Shown here: in pieces, positions 8,512-18,506 of the stretch
How the letters are laid out: each line of letters starts with the position of its first letter
How positions within the stretch are numbered: the first letter of the stretch is position 1
Assembly (NCBI GenBank): GCA_963716855.1
Contig: CAVQUV010000030.1
Location: 1 to 64,000, forward strand
Origin: JAGVSZ01 sp963716855
Lineage (GTDB): Bacteria > Pseudomonadota > Gammaproteobacteria > Burkholderiales > SG8-39
Direction: 5' to 3'
Length of the DNA stretch: 64,000 bases
Notes under the pieces: generated by a model
The model's input: the letters and a program-made list of their open reading frames with translations, nothing else
Databases searched by the model: none
Told to the model about the DNA's origin: nothing
Program-made: the position numbers and the translations under genes

Positions 8512-10474
8512 CTATCCGCGAGTGGCGAGATAGTTCATCGGCCCGCCGCGGAACGGCGCGAACCCGGTCCCGAAGATGAGTCCCGCGTCCGCAAGATCGG
8601 CATCCTCCACGATCCCCTCGGCGACGGCCTTCTGCGCCTCGGCGAGGTACGGGTCGATGATGCGCTTGATGAGCTCGTCGGTGACCTGACCGGCCTGGCC
8701 CTTCACCGGTTTGCCTTTTTCCCAGCGGTAGAACCCTTCGCCGGTCTTCTTGCCGAGCTTGCCGGCCTTGAGCAATTCGTCGAGCCGCTTCGGCGGCGTC
8801 GCGTCTGCGCCCGCGAGCGCCTTGCCCGCGGCGGCACAGATGTCGAGGCCGACGGTGTCGGCGAGCGCGATCGGGCCCATCGGCATGCCGAACTGCTCCG
8901 CGGCCTTGTCGATCGTCTCCGCGCTCACGCCCTTCGTCGAGCATCCGGAACGCGTTCGCCATGTAGGGGCCGAGCACGCGGTTCACGAGGAAGCCGGGCG
9001 CGTCCTTGACCGGCAGCGGCAGCTTGTCGATCTGGCGCGCGAACGCCGCGCCGCGCTTCGCCCACTCGGGGTTCGTCGCCGCACCGGCGACGATCTCGAC
9101 CAGCTGGAGCTGCGGCACCGGGTTGAAGAAATGCAGGCCGACGAGCCGCGTCGGATCGGCCATCTTCGCGCCGATGTCCGCGAGCTTCAGGCTCGAGGTG
9201 TTGGTCGCGAGGATCGCGTCGGGCTTGGCCTTCGCCTCGATCTCCGCGAAGAGCTTCTGCTTGATTTCCAGGTTCTCGACGATCGCCTCGATGATCACGT
9301 CGGCGTGGCGGACGCCGTCGCCCTGAACGTCCGGAATGAGGCGGTCGAGCGCGTCGCGGACGCGGAGCTTGTCCTTGATGCGCTTGCCGAACAGCTCGCC
9401 GGCGCGCTTCAGCGCCGGGGCGAGGCGCTCGGGCGCGGTGTCCTGCAGCGTCACGGTGAGGCCGCGCAGCGCGCACACCGCGGCGATGTCGCCGCCCATG
9501 ACGCCGGCGCCGATGACGTGGACGCGCCGTGCTGTGAAATCGGCGGCCTTCCCGGCGGCCTTCATGCGCTCCTGCAGGCCGAAGATGCGGATCAGGTTCT
9601 TCGTGGTCGGATGCTGGGCGAGCTTCGCGATCGACGCGTCGTCCGCGTGCGGCGGAAGGAACGGGTCGCCGCCCCATTTTTCCCATAGCTCGAGGATCGC
9701 GTAGGGCGCGGGGTAGTGTTCGCGAGAGGCCTTCTTCTCCAGTTGCGACCGCGCCATCGCGGCGACGACGCTCTTGAGCGGTCCGTTCATCATGCGCTGC
9801 AGAACCGGGAGCCGGCGCGGCGCAGGCGCTTCCAGCAGCATGATGCGGGCGGCGTTCTCCATCACGCGCGGCGGCACCGACGCGTCGACGAGGCCGATCC
9901 GCTTCGCGCGGCGCGCGTCGACCGAGCGGCCGGTCATCATGATGTCGAGCGCCGCTTGCGGTCCGACCAGCTTCGGCAGGCGCAATACGCCGCCCCAGCC
10001 GGGCAGGATGCCGAGCATCACCTCCGGCAGCGCGAACCGCGTGCCCGGCTCGTCGACCGCGATCCGGTAGCGGCACGCGATCGCGAGCTCGAGACCACCG
10101 CCCATGCAGAACCCGCGCACGAGCGCGAGCGTCGGGAAGGGCAGTGCCGCGAGCTTGTTGAACGCGTCCCAGCCGCGCCGCACGATCGCGAGCGCACCAT
10201 CGACGTTCTCGACGCGCGTGAACTCCTCGACGTCGGCGCCGGCGATGAAGCCGGAGTCCTTGCCCGAGCGGATCACGAGGCCGCGCGGCTTCTCCTGCGC
10301 GAGCCGCTCGACGATCGCGACGAACTCCGCCATGACGTCGGTCGAGAACGTGTTGGTCGAAGCCCCGGCCTTGTCGAACGTGAGCCAGACGATCCCGTCG
10401 GCATCCTTGTCGAGGCGGAAGTGCCGGTATTCGCCGAGCGCCCGCTGATCCAGAACCGCGTCTGCCGGATTCAT
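8512..10474 (-). CDS. fadB: 3-hydroxyacyl-CoA dehydrogenase / enoyl-CoA hydratase (FadB/FadJ-like), frameshifted
   Basis: This is the bifunctional beta-oxidation alpha subunit. An N-terminal crotonase domain (residues about 15-190; IAGADVEEF for the oxyanion hole, RGFCMGGGLELAIACRYR) hydrates enoyl-CoA. An NAD-binding 3-hydroxyacyl-CoA dehydrogenase domain follows (HVIGAGVMGGDIAAV, LHFFNPVPQLQLVEIV) with its C-terminal helical domain. The first frame runs to about 8935 (FRMLDEG); the C-terminal part (VSAETIDKAAEQFGMP onward) is in the next frame. An extra G in a GGG run, or two missing bases, explains it. Restored length is about 654 residues. It follows the thiolase gene on the same strand and should form the FadAB-type complex with it. 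Confidence 0.88.
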
Positions 10475-10506
10475 CGTTCTTCCCCTTTATTCGTGTTCGT
10501 CCGCGC

Positions 10507-11812
10507 TCAGGCGGCTTCGACGAGCATCGCACCGCCCTGACCGCCGCCGATGCAGATCGTGGCGATCCCGCGCTTGCCCTTGCTGCGCTTGAGCACGTGC
10601 AGCAGGTGCAGCACGATGCGCGCGCCCGAGGCGCCGACCGGATGGCCGAGCGCGATCGCGCCGCCGTCCACGTTCAGCTTCTCCGCGTCGAGCGCGCCGA
10701 GGGCCCGGTCGAGGCCGAGCTGCTCGCGCGAGTAGGCGTCGCTCTTCCACGCCTCGACGCAGGCGATCACCTGCGCCGCGAACGCCTCGTTGATCTCCCA
10801 GGCGTCGAGGTCGTTCAGCCCGAGGCGGTGGCGCTGGAGGATCGGCGTCGCCGCGTGCACCGGGCCGAGGCCCATCTGCGCCGGATCGAGGCCGGCCCAC
10901 TGCGAGTCGACGATGCGGCCGACCGGCTCGAGGCTGTGGCGCTTGACCGCCTCCTCGGTGGCGAGCAGCAGCCAGGCCGCGCCGTCGGTGATCTGCGACG
11001 AGTTCCCCGCCGTCACGTTGCCGTACTTGCGATCGAAGAACGGCTTCAGCTTCGCGAGGTTCTCGACCGTCGAGTCCTTGCGCACGCCGTCGTCGTCCTT
11101 GTACAGCGTGCCGTTGCGCTCGTAGATCGGCGCGATCTCGGGCGCGAGACCGTCGTGGGCGTCCAGGAACCGGCCGTCCTCCTGCGCGCGCACGACGCGC
11201 GCGTGGCTGCGCGCCGCGAACTCGTCCATCTGGGTGCGGGTGATGCCGAAGCGGTGCGCCAGGTTCTCCGCGGTCTGGCCCATGATCAGCCCGACGTTCG
11301 GATCGGTGAGGCCCTTCATGATGCGCGATGACCGGCGCGAGGTAGCCGAGGCGGAACTTCGCGAGCGCGGCGACTTTCTGGCCGGCGCTGCGCGCCGCGA
11401 AGAAGTTGGCGAACCACAGCGTCATCGCGTCGGAGAAAAGCAGCGGCGCGCGCGAAAGCGCGTCCACGCCGCCGGCCAGCACCAGGTTCGACCGGCCGGC
11501 CTCGATGTTGGCGATCGCCGAGTCGAGCGCCTGCATGCCCGAGGCGCAATTCCGCATCACCGTCCAGCCGGGGACCTTCTGCCCGCAGCCCATGCGCAGC
11601 GCGACGACCCGGCCGATGTTCACCTCGTCGACCGACGGCGAGGCGCAGCCGAGGATCACCTCATCGAGCTCGGTCGGCTCGAACGGCTGCCGCGTGAGCA
11701 CGGCGCGACCCGCCATCGTGGCGAGGTCGCTCGCGGCGAACGGGCCGGGCTTGTTGCGGGACTTGAGGAACGGCGTGCGCGCGCCGTCGATGATGTAGAT
11801 CGTCTTGCTCAT
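10507..11812 (-). CDS. Acetyl-CoA acyltransferase (thiolase), frameshifted
   Basis: A thiolase of about 435 residues performs the last step of beta-oxidation, cleaving 3-ketoacyl-CoA. The nucleophilic Cys lies in NCASGMQALDSA, the His in GHPVGASGARIV and the second Cys in ATICIGGGQGGAML. The length and the GLTDPNVGLIMGQTAEN segment are closer to FadI than to the shorter FadA. The frame breaks at about 11320 (GYLAPVIA, then IMKGLTDP in the next frame): one extra C or two missing bases in GCGCATC. Start ATG at 11812 has an AAGGAG site. It lies between the small lipoprotein and the fadB gene. Confidence 0.88.
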
Positions 11813-11835
11813 CCGTTGAGCTCCTTCCGGCGGGC

Positions 11836-12084
11836 TTAGTTGCAGCTGCGCGCGTGTAGTCCCAGCGCGCCTTCGTGCACTCGGACGTGTAGCTGCCGCA
11901 GATGTCGCTGTTCAGCGTCTTGTCGAGACAGAACTTGCTCGCACGCCGCGCCGCGGACAGGCATGCCTCCGAGGCGTTCTCCGACACGGCCCAGCGCTCG
12001 CTGATGGGCCGTAGTCGCGACTCCGGCGCTCAAGCGCGCACCCGGCGAGCGCGAGCGCCGCAGCGGTCCCGAGCGCAGTCTCAT
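11836..12084 (-). CDS. Small Cys-rich lipoprotein in the fad operon, frameshifted
   Basis: An ATG at 12084 lies 12 bp after the fadE stop and a TAA at 11836 lies 23 bp before the thiolase start. No single frame makes sense throughout. One frame supplies TAAALALAGCA, a good lipobox. Another supplies SENASEACLSAARRASKFCL and SDICGSYTSECTKARWDY, which looks like a real exported domain with four cysteines. The first frame then gives RSCN before the stop. Three small indels would give a lipoprotein of about 80 residues. It is unusual to find one inside a beta-oxidation operon. Function is unknown. Confidence 0.5.
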   Translation of the reverse strand: MRLRSGPLRRSRSPGARLSAGVATTAHQRALGRVGERLGGMPVRGAACEQVLSRQDAEQRHLRQLHVRVHEGALGLHARSCN

Positions 12085-12096
12085 CGTGTCCGCTCC

Positions 12097-14563
12097 TCAG
12101 GCGGCGGCGCGCTGCGCCGCGGGCCGTGCGTCTTCGACGCGCGTCAGATCCTGCGGAAAATCGTCCACCCGGATGACTTCGTCGCGCAACCCTGTCGCGC
12201 GCTGCAACTGGACCTGCTCCGCCGCGGTGATCACGCCCGCCTCGAGCGCCGCGCGCGCAAGCTCGCCGGCGCCTTCGCCCGAGATCCGGCCCGGCCTTCT
12301 GCGCTTCGCGCACCTTGCGCTCGATGGGTTCGGCCGCGACCGCCGCCTGCATCGCCGCCTCGAGCTTGCCCATGACGTCGCTCTCCGTGCGCGGAACGTA
12401 CGCGCCCGCCGTGAGCCGGTCGCGCGTCGCGGACGGCTCGATCAGCAGCGTCGCCACCGCGTGTCCAAGCCGGTCCGACGGCACGACATAAGGTCGCCCG
12501 AGCGGAAAGATGATACGCCGCAGGATCCACGCGGCCGGGCGGCTCGGGTAGTTCGAGATCACGCCCTCGAACGCGTTCTGGGCCTTGAACATCGCGTCCC
12601 AGATGCTCCAGTCGAGGAGCGGCTTGTCCGCGGGCTGCCGGCCCTCGTCCTCGAAGCGCTTCAGCGCTGCCGACGCGAGATACATCAGCGAGAGGATGTC
12701 GCCGAGCCGCGCCGAGAGCTTCTCGCGCCGCTTCAGCCCGCCGCCCAGCACCAGCATCGAGACGTCGGAAATGAAGGCGAAGGCGGCCGAGAACCGGGTG
12801 AGCTGCTGGTAGTAGCGCCGCGCTTCGGGCGCGGCGCCCACCGGGACGCGCACCCAGTGCGAGCCCGTGATGCCCATGACGAACGCGCGCACGGCGTTGG
12901 TGACGGTGAACCCGATGTGGCCCCACAGCGCCGCGTCGAAGTCGCGCGAGGCCTTCGCGCGGTCGACCTCGTGCGTGGCCTGCATCTCCTTCAGCACGTA
13001 GGGATGGCAGCGGATCGCACCCTGGCCGAAGATGATCAGACTGCGCGTGAGGATGTTCGCGCCTTCCACGGTGATCGACACCGGGATCTGCTGGTAGGCG
13101 CGGCCGAGGAAGTTGTTGGGCCCGAGGCAGATGCCCTTGCCGCCCTGGATGTCCATGGCGTCGTTGACGACCTGACGGTTGCGCTCGGTGATGTGGTACT
13201 TGACGATGCCCGAGATCACCGACGGCTTCTCGCCGAGGTCGATGGCCCCGGCGGTCATCACCCGCGCGGCGTCGGTCATGTACAGGTTGCCGCCCATGCG
13301 CGTGAGCGCCTCCTCGATGCCCTCGAAGCGCCCGATCGGGGTTCGGAACTGGCTGCGCACGCGGGCGTAGGCGCCGGTGCCGCGCACGGCGAGCTTCGAC
13401 ATGCCGACGTTCGAGGACGGCAGCGAGATCGAACGGCCGGCCGCGAGGCACTCCATCAGCATCCGCCAGCCCTGGCCGGCCATCTTGGGTCCGCCGATGA
13501 TCCACTCGAGCGGCATGAAGACGTCCTTGCCCCAGTTCGGTCCGTTCTGGAACACGGCGTTCAGCGGGAAGTGCCGCCGGCCGATGTTCACGCCCGGATG
13601 GCTCGTCGGGATCAGCGCGCAGGTGATGCCGATGTCCGACTCGGTGCCGAGCAGATGGTCCGGGTCGTGCAGACGGAACGCGAGCCCGAGCAGCGTCGCG
13701 ACCGGCCCGAGCGTGATGTAGCGCTTGTCCCAGGTGACGCGCATGCCGATGACCTCGCGCCCTTCCCACGTGCCCTTGCAGACGATGCCGACGTCGGGGA
13801 TGGCTGCCGCATCCGAGCCGGCATGCGGGTTGGTCAGCGCGAAACACGGGATCTCGAGGCCCTTCGCGAGCCGCGGCAGGAAGTGGCGCTTCTGCTCCTC
13901 GGTCCCGTAATGCAGCAGCAGCTCTGCCGGACCGAGCGAGTTCGGCACCATCACCGACACCGCGGCGGCGCTGCACCGGGTCGAGAGCTTCATGATGACC
14001 TGCGAGTGCGCGATCGCCGAGAAGCCTTTGCCCCCGTACGCCTTCGGGATGATCATCCCGAGAAAGCCCTTGTCCTTGATGTACTGCCACACGTGCGGCG
14101 GCATGTCGCCGATCGCGTACGTTTCCCAGTCGTTGGCGATGCGGCAGAGCTCCTCGGTCTCGTTGTCGAGGAAGGCCTGCTCCTCGGGCGAGAGCTCGGG
14201 TTTCGGGAACGACAGCAGCTTCGCCCAGTCGGGCTTGCCGGAGAAGAGGTCCCCGTCCCACCACACCGTGCCGGCGTTGATCGCCTCGGCCTCGGTCTGC
14301 GACATGGCCGGCATGACTTTGCGGAACGCGCGCAGCACCGGGTCGCTGAGGAGCTTGCGCCGGAGCGGCGTGATGTTCGCGAGGACGGCGAACGCCACGA
14401 ACGCGACCGCGAGCGCCGCCGTCGCCCAGGCCGCCAGGGGCGCGAGCCACGCGAGGCCGGCGACGAACGCGCCGAGCGCGGCCGTCCAGGCCCAGGCGGG
14501 TGCCGCGAGGTACGCGGCCGCGAGGAGCACGAGGAGGGATGCGGCGAGGAATGCGAACAGCAT
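12097..14563 (-). CDS. fadE: Acyl-CoA dehydrogenase FadE, frameshifted near the C-terminus
   Basis: This large FadE-type flavoprotein (about 820 residues) introduces the first double bond in beta-oxidation. It begins with two or three hydrophobic segments (about residues 1-65), as in E. coli FadE, followed by the acyl-CoA dehydrogenase core (IPKAYGGKGFSAIAHSQVIM, FALTNPHAGSDAAAIPDVG, MDIQGGKGICLGPNNFLGR). The frame changes at about 12295. The expected tail GRISGEGAGELARAALEAGV, ending VDDFPQDLTRVEDARP, continues in the next frame to the TGA at 12097. One extra G in a GGG run explains this. It is first in the operon after the TetR regulator. Confidence 0.9.
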
Positions 14564-14574
14564 GGCGTCGTCTC

Positions 14575-15354
14575 CTAGGCGGCTCGACGGGCCGCCTTTG
14601 TAGAGGGAACCGTTGCGACCTTCGGCTTGCGGGCCGGCCCCCGGCTGCGGGCCTGACGGGTCGTCTCGAGCGACACGATCGGGTCGACGCTCGTGAGGTC
14701 AGGCAGGGGCGCCTGAAGCCCGGCGATCAGGAACGGCGCCAGCCGGCGCAGCAGCAGTTGGTCGTTTGCGGCGTCGGCCGGGTTCAGCGCGGCGATCAGC
14801 TTCCAGGCGTCGGCGCCGGCGAGCGTATAGGCGAGCGCGCCCATCATGAAGTGCAGCCGCCAGGTCAGCTCGCGCGGCGCGATTGTCGGCAGCGCGCGGC
14901 CGAACGCCTCCTTGAACCGGGCGATCGAGGGGGCGTAGCGCTCCGACAGGAACTCGCGCAGCGCCGGGGACGGGTCGACGTACGCGCGCCCGAGGAGGCG
15001 CAGAAAGTCCTTGCCGCCGCGCCTGGGCTCGCGCGCCAGGCGCAGCGCCGGCACGAAGAGCGCGGCCAGGATGCGCTCGCAGGTGAGCGCCCGCCCGGAG
15101 GCGATGCGCTCGTAAGCGTCGAGCAACGCGAGCCGCTCGGCGTGCAGGGCGTCGAGCCGGCGTGCGAGCATCGCCTGGAACAGACCCTCCTTGCCGCCGA
15201 AGTGGTAGCTGACCGCCGCGAGGTTCGCGTGCGCCTCGGCGGTGATCATCCGCGCGCTCGTCCCGTCGTACCCGTGGGCGAGGAAGAGGCCCTCGGCGGC
15301 CTTCAGGAGGCGCTCGCGGGTGGCCTGGCTGGCACGCGGCTCGGTGGCGGGCAT
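14575..15354 (-). CDS. TetR-family regulator, PsrA-like
   Basis: The 259-residue protein has an N-terminal TetR HTH (ATRERLLKAAEGLFLAHGYD through NLAAVSYHFGGKEGLFQAML). Its C-terminal half resembles Pseudomonas PsrA (FLRLLGRAYVDPSP, LTWRLHFMMGALAYTLAGAD), the fatty-acid-responsive repressor of beta-oxidation. I chose the ATG at 15354 because upstream in-frame codons run into the operator region. The gene is 11 bp ahead of fadE on the same strand, so it is probably the local repressor of the fad operon and autoregulated. The ligand is likely a long-chain acyl compound, by analogy. Confidence 0.82.
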   Translation of the reverse strand: MPATEPRASQATRERLLKAAEGLFLAHGYDGTSARMITAEAHANLAAVSYHFGGKEGLFQAMLARRLDALHAERLALLDAYERIASGRALTCERILAALFVPALRLAREPRRGGKDFLRLLGRAYVDPSPALREFLSERYAPSIARFKEAFGRALPTIAPRELTWRLHFMMGALAYTLAGADAWKLIAALNPADAANDQLLLRRLAPFLIAGLQAPLPDLTSVDPIVSLETTRQARSRGPARKPKVATVPSTKAARRAA

Positions 15355-15405
15355 CGCAGAACGCTGGTTTCTGACCGCTGGTTTGCTGGTTCGGTGAACA
15401 CTGGT

Positions 15406-15423
15406 TTCAAACGCTCGTTCGAA
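15406..15423. promoter_or_regulatory. Candidate operator of the PsrA-like regulator
   Basis: TTCAAACG-CT-CGTTCGAA is an 18-bp inverted repeat with one mismatch, 52 bp upstream of the regulator start. It contains CAAAC-N4-GTTCG, close to the published PsrA box (C/G)AAAC-N2-4-GTTT(G/C). Binding is inferred. Confidence 0.5.
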
Positions 15424-15521
15424 TCCTAGTCCGCGGCGAGGGCGTGTCAAGCGGGCGCGCGGTCCCCGGGCGGGACTAAGGCCGCTCGGGGCGGTCGCCC
15501 GGAGACCCTAAGCGCCTGTCG

Positions 15522-15539
15522 GCGCTCGATTTCGAGCGC
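15522..15539. promoter_or_regulatory. Hairpin upstream of the ABC exporter gene
   Basis: A 7-bp inverted repeat (GCGCTCG and CGAGCGC) with an ATTT loop sits between the fad operon promoter and the ABC transporter. It may be an operator or structural element; nothing else is recognisable in the 260-bp divergent gap apart from the operator and the -10 box. Confidence 0.25.
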
Positions 15540-15554
15540 GGCCGGCCACGAAGT

Positions 15555-15560
15555 TAGAAT
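15555..15560 (+). promoter_or_regulatory. Putative -10 box of the ABC exporter gene
   Basis: TAGAAT lies 60 bp before the ATG, inside a TAGAA-N6-TTCTA inverted repeat (15555-15570). It matches the recurrent -10 motif of this window. No convincing -35 box is seen. Confidence 0.4.
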
Positions 15561-15614
15561 CGCGGTTCTAGAGCAGGCAGCGGCCCGCTCGCGCCGCCGT
15601 CCCCGAGAGTCCCC

Positions 15615-17471
15615 ATGCGCAGACACGGCTCCGCCGCACTCCCGCGCCCCGTCGAGGGGCGCGCCGCCGGCGCGCGGCCGGCACGCAACGAGTGGCGCGC
15701 GGTCGGGATGCTGCTGCCCTACCTCTGGGAGTTCAAGTGGCGCGTGCTCCTCGCGCTCGCGTTCCTGGTGACCGCCAAGGTTGCGAACGTCGGCGTGCCC
15801 CTCGTGCTGAAGGAGGTCGTCGACCGGCTCGACCGCGACACCGCGATCGTCGCCGTGCCCCTCGCGCTCGTCGCCGCTTATGGCCTGCTGCGCTTCTCGA
15901 CGACCCTGTTCGCCGAGCTGCGCGACGTGGTGTTCGTGCGCGTGACCCAGCGCGCGATCCGGCGCGTCGCGCTCACCGTCTTTCGCCACCTGCACAGCCT
16001 GAGCCTGCGCTTCCACCTCGCGCGCCAGACCGGCGGGGTGTCGCGCGACATCGAGCGCGGCACGCGCGGCATCTCATCGCTGCTTTCGTACATGCTGTTC
16101 TCGATCATCCCGGTGATCCTGGAATTCAGCCTGGTCGGCGCCGTGCTTCTGGCGAAGTTCGACTGGCGGTTCCCGGCGATCACGTTCGGAGCGGTGGCCG
16201 TCTACATCGCGTTCACCATCTGGGTGACCGAGTGGCGCATCGAGATCCGGCGCCGCGCGAACGAGCTCGACTCCAGGGCCAACACGCGGGCGATCGACTC
16301 GCTGCTGAACTACGAAACGGTCAAGTACTTCGGCAACGAGGACTACGAGGCGCGCCGCTACGACGAGAACCTGCGCGGCTTCGAGACCGCCGCGGTGCAG
16401 AGCGAGGCCTCCCTCGGGCTGCTCAACATCGGGCAGAGCTGCGTCATCGCGGCCGCGGTCACCGCGCTGATGATTCTCGCGGCGCAGGGCGTGATCGCGC
16501 AGACCCTCACCCTCGGCGATCTCGTGCTGGTGAACGCGCTGCTGATCCAGCTCTACATCCCGCTCAACTTCCTCGGGATGGTGTACCGCGAGATCAAGCA
16601 GTCGCTGATCGACATGGACCGGATGTTCCGGCTGCTCGAGGAGAATCGCGAGGTCGAGGACCGGCCCGGCGCGATCGATCTGCCGCCGGGCCCGGCGGCG
16701 ATCCGCTTCGAGCAGGTCGACTTCGCCTACGAGTCCAATCGCCAGATCCTCTTCGGCGTCAGTTTCGAGGTCCCGGCGGGGAGCAAGGTGGCCGTGGTCG
16801 GGCACTCCGGCTCGGGGAAGTCGACCCTGGCCCGCCTGCTGTATCGCTTTTACGACGTGAACGCGGGCCGCATCGCCGTGAACGGCATCGATCTGCGCGA
16901 GCTCAAGCAGGTCAGCCTGCGCGGAGCGATCGCGATCGTCCCGCAGGACACGGTTCTTTTCAACGACACGATCCGCTACAACATCCACTACGGCCGCCCG
17001 GATGCCGCCGAGAGCGAAGTGATCGAGGCCGCGAAGAGCGCCCACATCCACGACTTCATCGCCAGCCTGCCCGACGGGTACGAGACCGGCGTCGGCGAGC
17101 GCGGGCTGAAGCTCTCGGGGGGCGAAAAGCAGCGGGTCGCGATCGCGCGCGCCCTCCTGAAGGAGCCCCGCATCCTCATCTTCGACGAGGCGACGAGCGC
17201 GCTCGACTCGAAGTCCGAGCAGGCGATCCAGGCCGAGCTCGACCGCATCGCCCGTGGGCACACGACGCTCGTCATCGCCCACCGCCTCTCGACCGTGATG
17301 GATGCCGACCAGATCCTGGTGATGGACCACGGCCGGATCGTCGAGCGCGGCACCCACCGGACCCTCCTGGCGGCCGGCGGGGCCTATGCGCAGATGTGGG
17401 CGCTGCAGCAGCAGGAGGCGGCGGCGGAAGAGGGGTCCGCGGACCCGCGCCCGGCCGCGGCGCCTCTATGA
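15615..17471 (+). CDS. Atm1/HMT1-type ABC exporter (fused membrane and ATPase domains)
   Basis: This 618-residue half-transporter has an N-terminal six-helix membrane domain (about residues 30-320) with a NYETVKYFGNEDYE segment typical of the Atm1/ABCB7/HMT1 subfamily. The ATPase domain has Walker A GHSGSGKST (about 396-404), Q-loop VPQDTVLFNDT, signature LSGGEKQR (about 500) and Walker B ILIFDEATSALD (about 519). Atm1-like proteins export glutathione-linked sulfur compounds or metal conjugates and act as homodimers. No neighbour fixes the substrate. Confidence 0.9.
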   Translation: MRRHGSAALPRPVEGRAAGARPARNEWRAVGMLLPYLWEFKWRVLLALAFLVTAKVANVGVPLVLKEVVDRLDRDTAIVAVPLALVAAYGLLRFSTTLFAELRDVVFVRVTQRAIRRVALTVFRHLHSLSLRFHLARQTGGVSRDIERGTRGISSLLSYMLFSIIPVILEFSLVGAVLLAKFDWRFPAITFGAVAVYIAFTIWVTEWRIEIRRRANELDSRANTRAIDSLLNYETVKYFGNEDYEARRYDENLRGFETAAVQSEASLGLLNIGQSCVIAAAVTALMILAAQGVIAQTLTLGDLVLVNALLIQLYIPLNFLGMVYREIKQSLIDMDRMFRLLEENREVEDRPGAIDLPPGPAAIRFEQVDFAYESNRQILFGVSFEVPAGSKVAVVGHSGSGKSTLARLLYRFYDVNAGRIAVNGIDLRELKQVSLRGAIAIVPQDTVLFNDTIRYNIHYGRPDAAESEVIEAAKSAHIHDFIASLPDGYETGVGERGLKLSGGEKQRVAIARALLKEPRILIFDEATSALDSKSEQAIQAELDRIARGHTTLVIAHRLSTVMDADQILVMDHGRIVERGTHRTLLAAGGAYAQMWALQQQEAAAEEGSADPRPAAAPL

Positions 17472-17530
17472 CGTTGTCAAATCCTTCACCTATCCCCTTA
17501 TTCTTGCTTGCGAATGACCCCGGTGGCGGC

Positions 17531-17536
17531 TAGACT
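17531..17536 (+). promoter_or_regulatory. Putative -10 box of the pbpG-like gene
   Basis: TAGACT in the context GGCTAGACT lies 33 bp before the start codon and matches the recurrent -10 motif of this window; no clear -35. Confidence 0.35.
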
Positions 17537-17563
17537 TCGCCGTCCACTCAGGGGACGGGGGTA

Positions 17564-18502
17564 ATGACAACACTGCGACGCTTAGCGTCGATGCTCGCCG
17601 CTGCGGCGTTGGCCGGCTGGGTTGCCGGTGCGAGCGCCGCGGAGGAGCCGACGTTGCGTTCCTCGGCGGTGCTCGTCATCGACGCGGAGACCGGGGAGGT
17701 CCTCCACGCCAAGAACGCCGGCGCCGTCGTCTCGATCGCCTCGATCACCAAGCTGATGACCGCGATGGTGACGATCGACGCGGGGCTTCCGCTCGACGAG
17801 CCGATCACGATCACCGCCGACGACGCGCAGGCCGCTCAGGCCAAGCGGCGCGCGCGGGTCCCGGTCGGCGCGACGCTTACGCGCGCCGAGCTCCTGCAGC
17901 TCGCCCTGATGGCGTCCGAGAACGTCGCCGCCGTGGCGGTGGGCCGCGCCTACCCGGGAGGGATGGACGCGTTCGTCGCGGCGATGAACGCCAAGGCGCA
18001 CGAGCTCGAGATGCCCGGCACCCGTTTCGTGGAGCCCACCGGGCTATCGAGCGAGAACGTCTCGACCGCCGAGGATCTGGCGAAGCTCGTGCGCGCCGCC
18101 AAGGATTACCCGCTTATCGCCGAATACTCGACCACTCCGAACGCCGATTTCACGATCCGCGGCCGGCGCGTCGCGTTCGCGAACACGAACGGGCTGGTGC
18201 GCGGCCACACCTGGGAGATCGGTCTCTCCAAGACCGGCTTCATCAACGCCGCGGGCCGCTGCCTGGTGATGCAGGCGACGGTGGCGACGCGCTCGCTGAT
18301 CATCGTGCTGCTCGACTCGTGGGGCAAGTACACGCGGATCGGGGACGCCAACCGGATTCGTCAGTGGCTCGAGCCCGGCTTCCTCGCGCCGGCCGAGCCG
18401 AAGTCCGCGGCCGCCCGGCCGAAGACCGTGGCGCAGGCACAGCCGCAGCGGCCCACCGAAGCACGCGTCCGCAAGCAGTACTCCGCACCGACGCCGCGCT
18501 AG
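17564..18502 (+). CDS. pbpG: D-alanyl-D-alanine endopeptidase (PBP7-like)
   Basis: The 312-residue exported serine peptidase has a signal peptide ending about ASA-A (residue 26). All three penicillin-binding motifs are intact: SITK (Ser 60, Lys 63), SEN (118-120) and KTG (223-225). The size and the single catalytic domain fit PBP7/DacB-like low-molecular-weight PBPs, which cut peptidoglycan cross-links in the periplasm. The C-terminal tail (AKPKSAA-rich, basic) is low-complexity and could bind the wall. It ends 4 bp before egtD, so the two may be cotranscribed. Confidence 0.88.
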   Translation: MTTLRRLASMLAAAALAGWVAGASAAEEPTLRSSAVLVIDAETGEVLHAKNAGAVVSIASITKLMTAMVTIDAGLPLDEPITITADDAQAAQAKRRARVPVGATLTRAELLQLALMASENVAAVAVGRAYPGGMDAFVAAMNAKAHELEMPGTRFVEPTGLSSENVSTAEDLAKLVRAAKDYPLIAEYSTTPNADFTIRGRRVAFANTNGLVRGHTWEIGLSKTGFINAAGRCLVMQATVATRSLIIVLLDSWGKYTRIGDANRIRQWLEPGFLAPAEPKSAAARPKTVAQAQPQRPTEARVRKQYSAPTPR

Positions 18503-18506
18503 AGCG

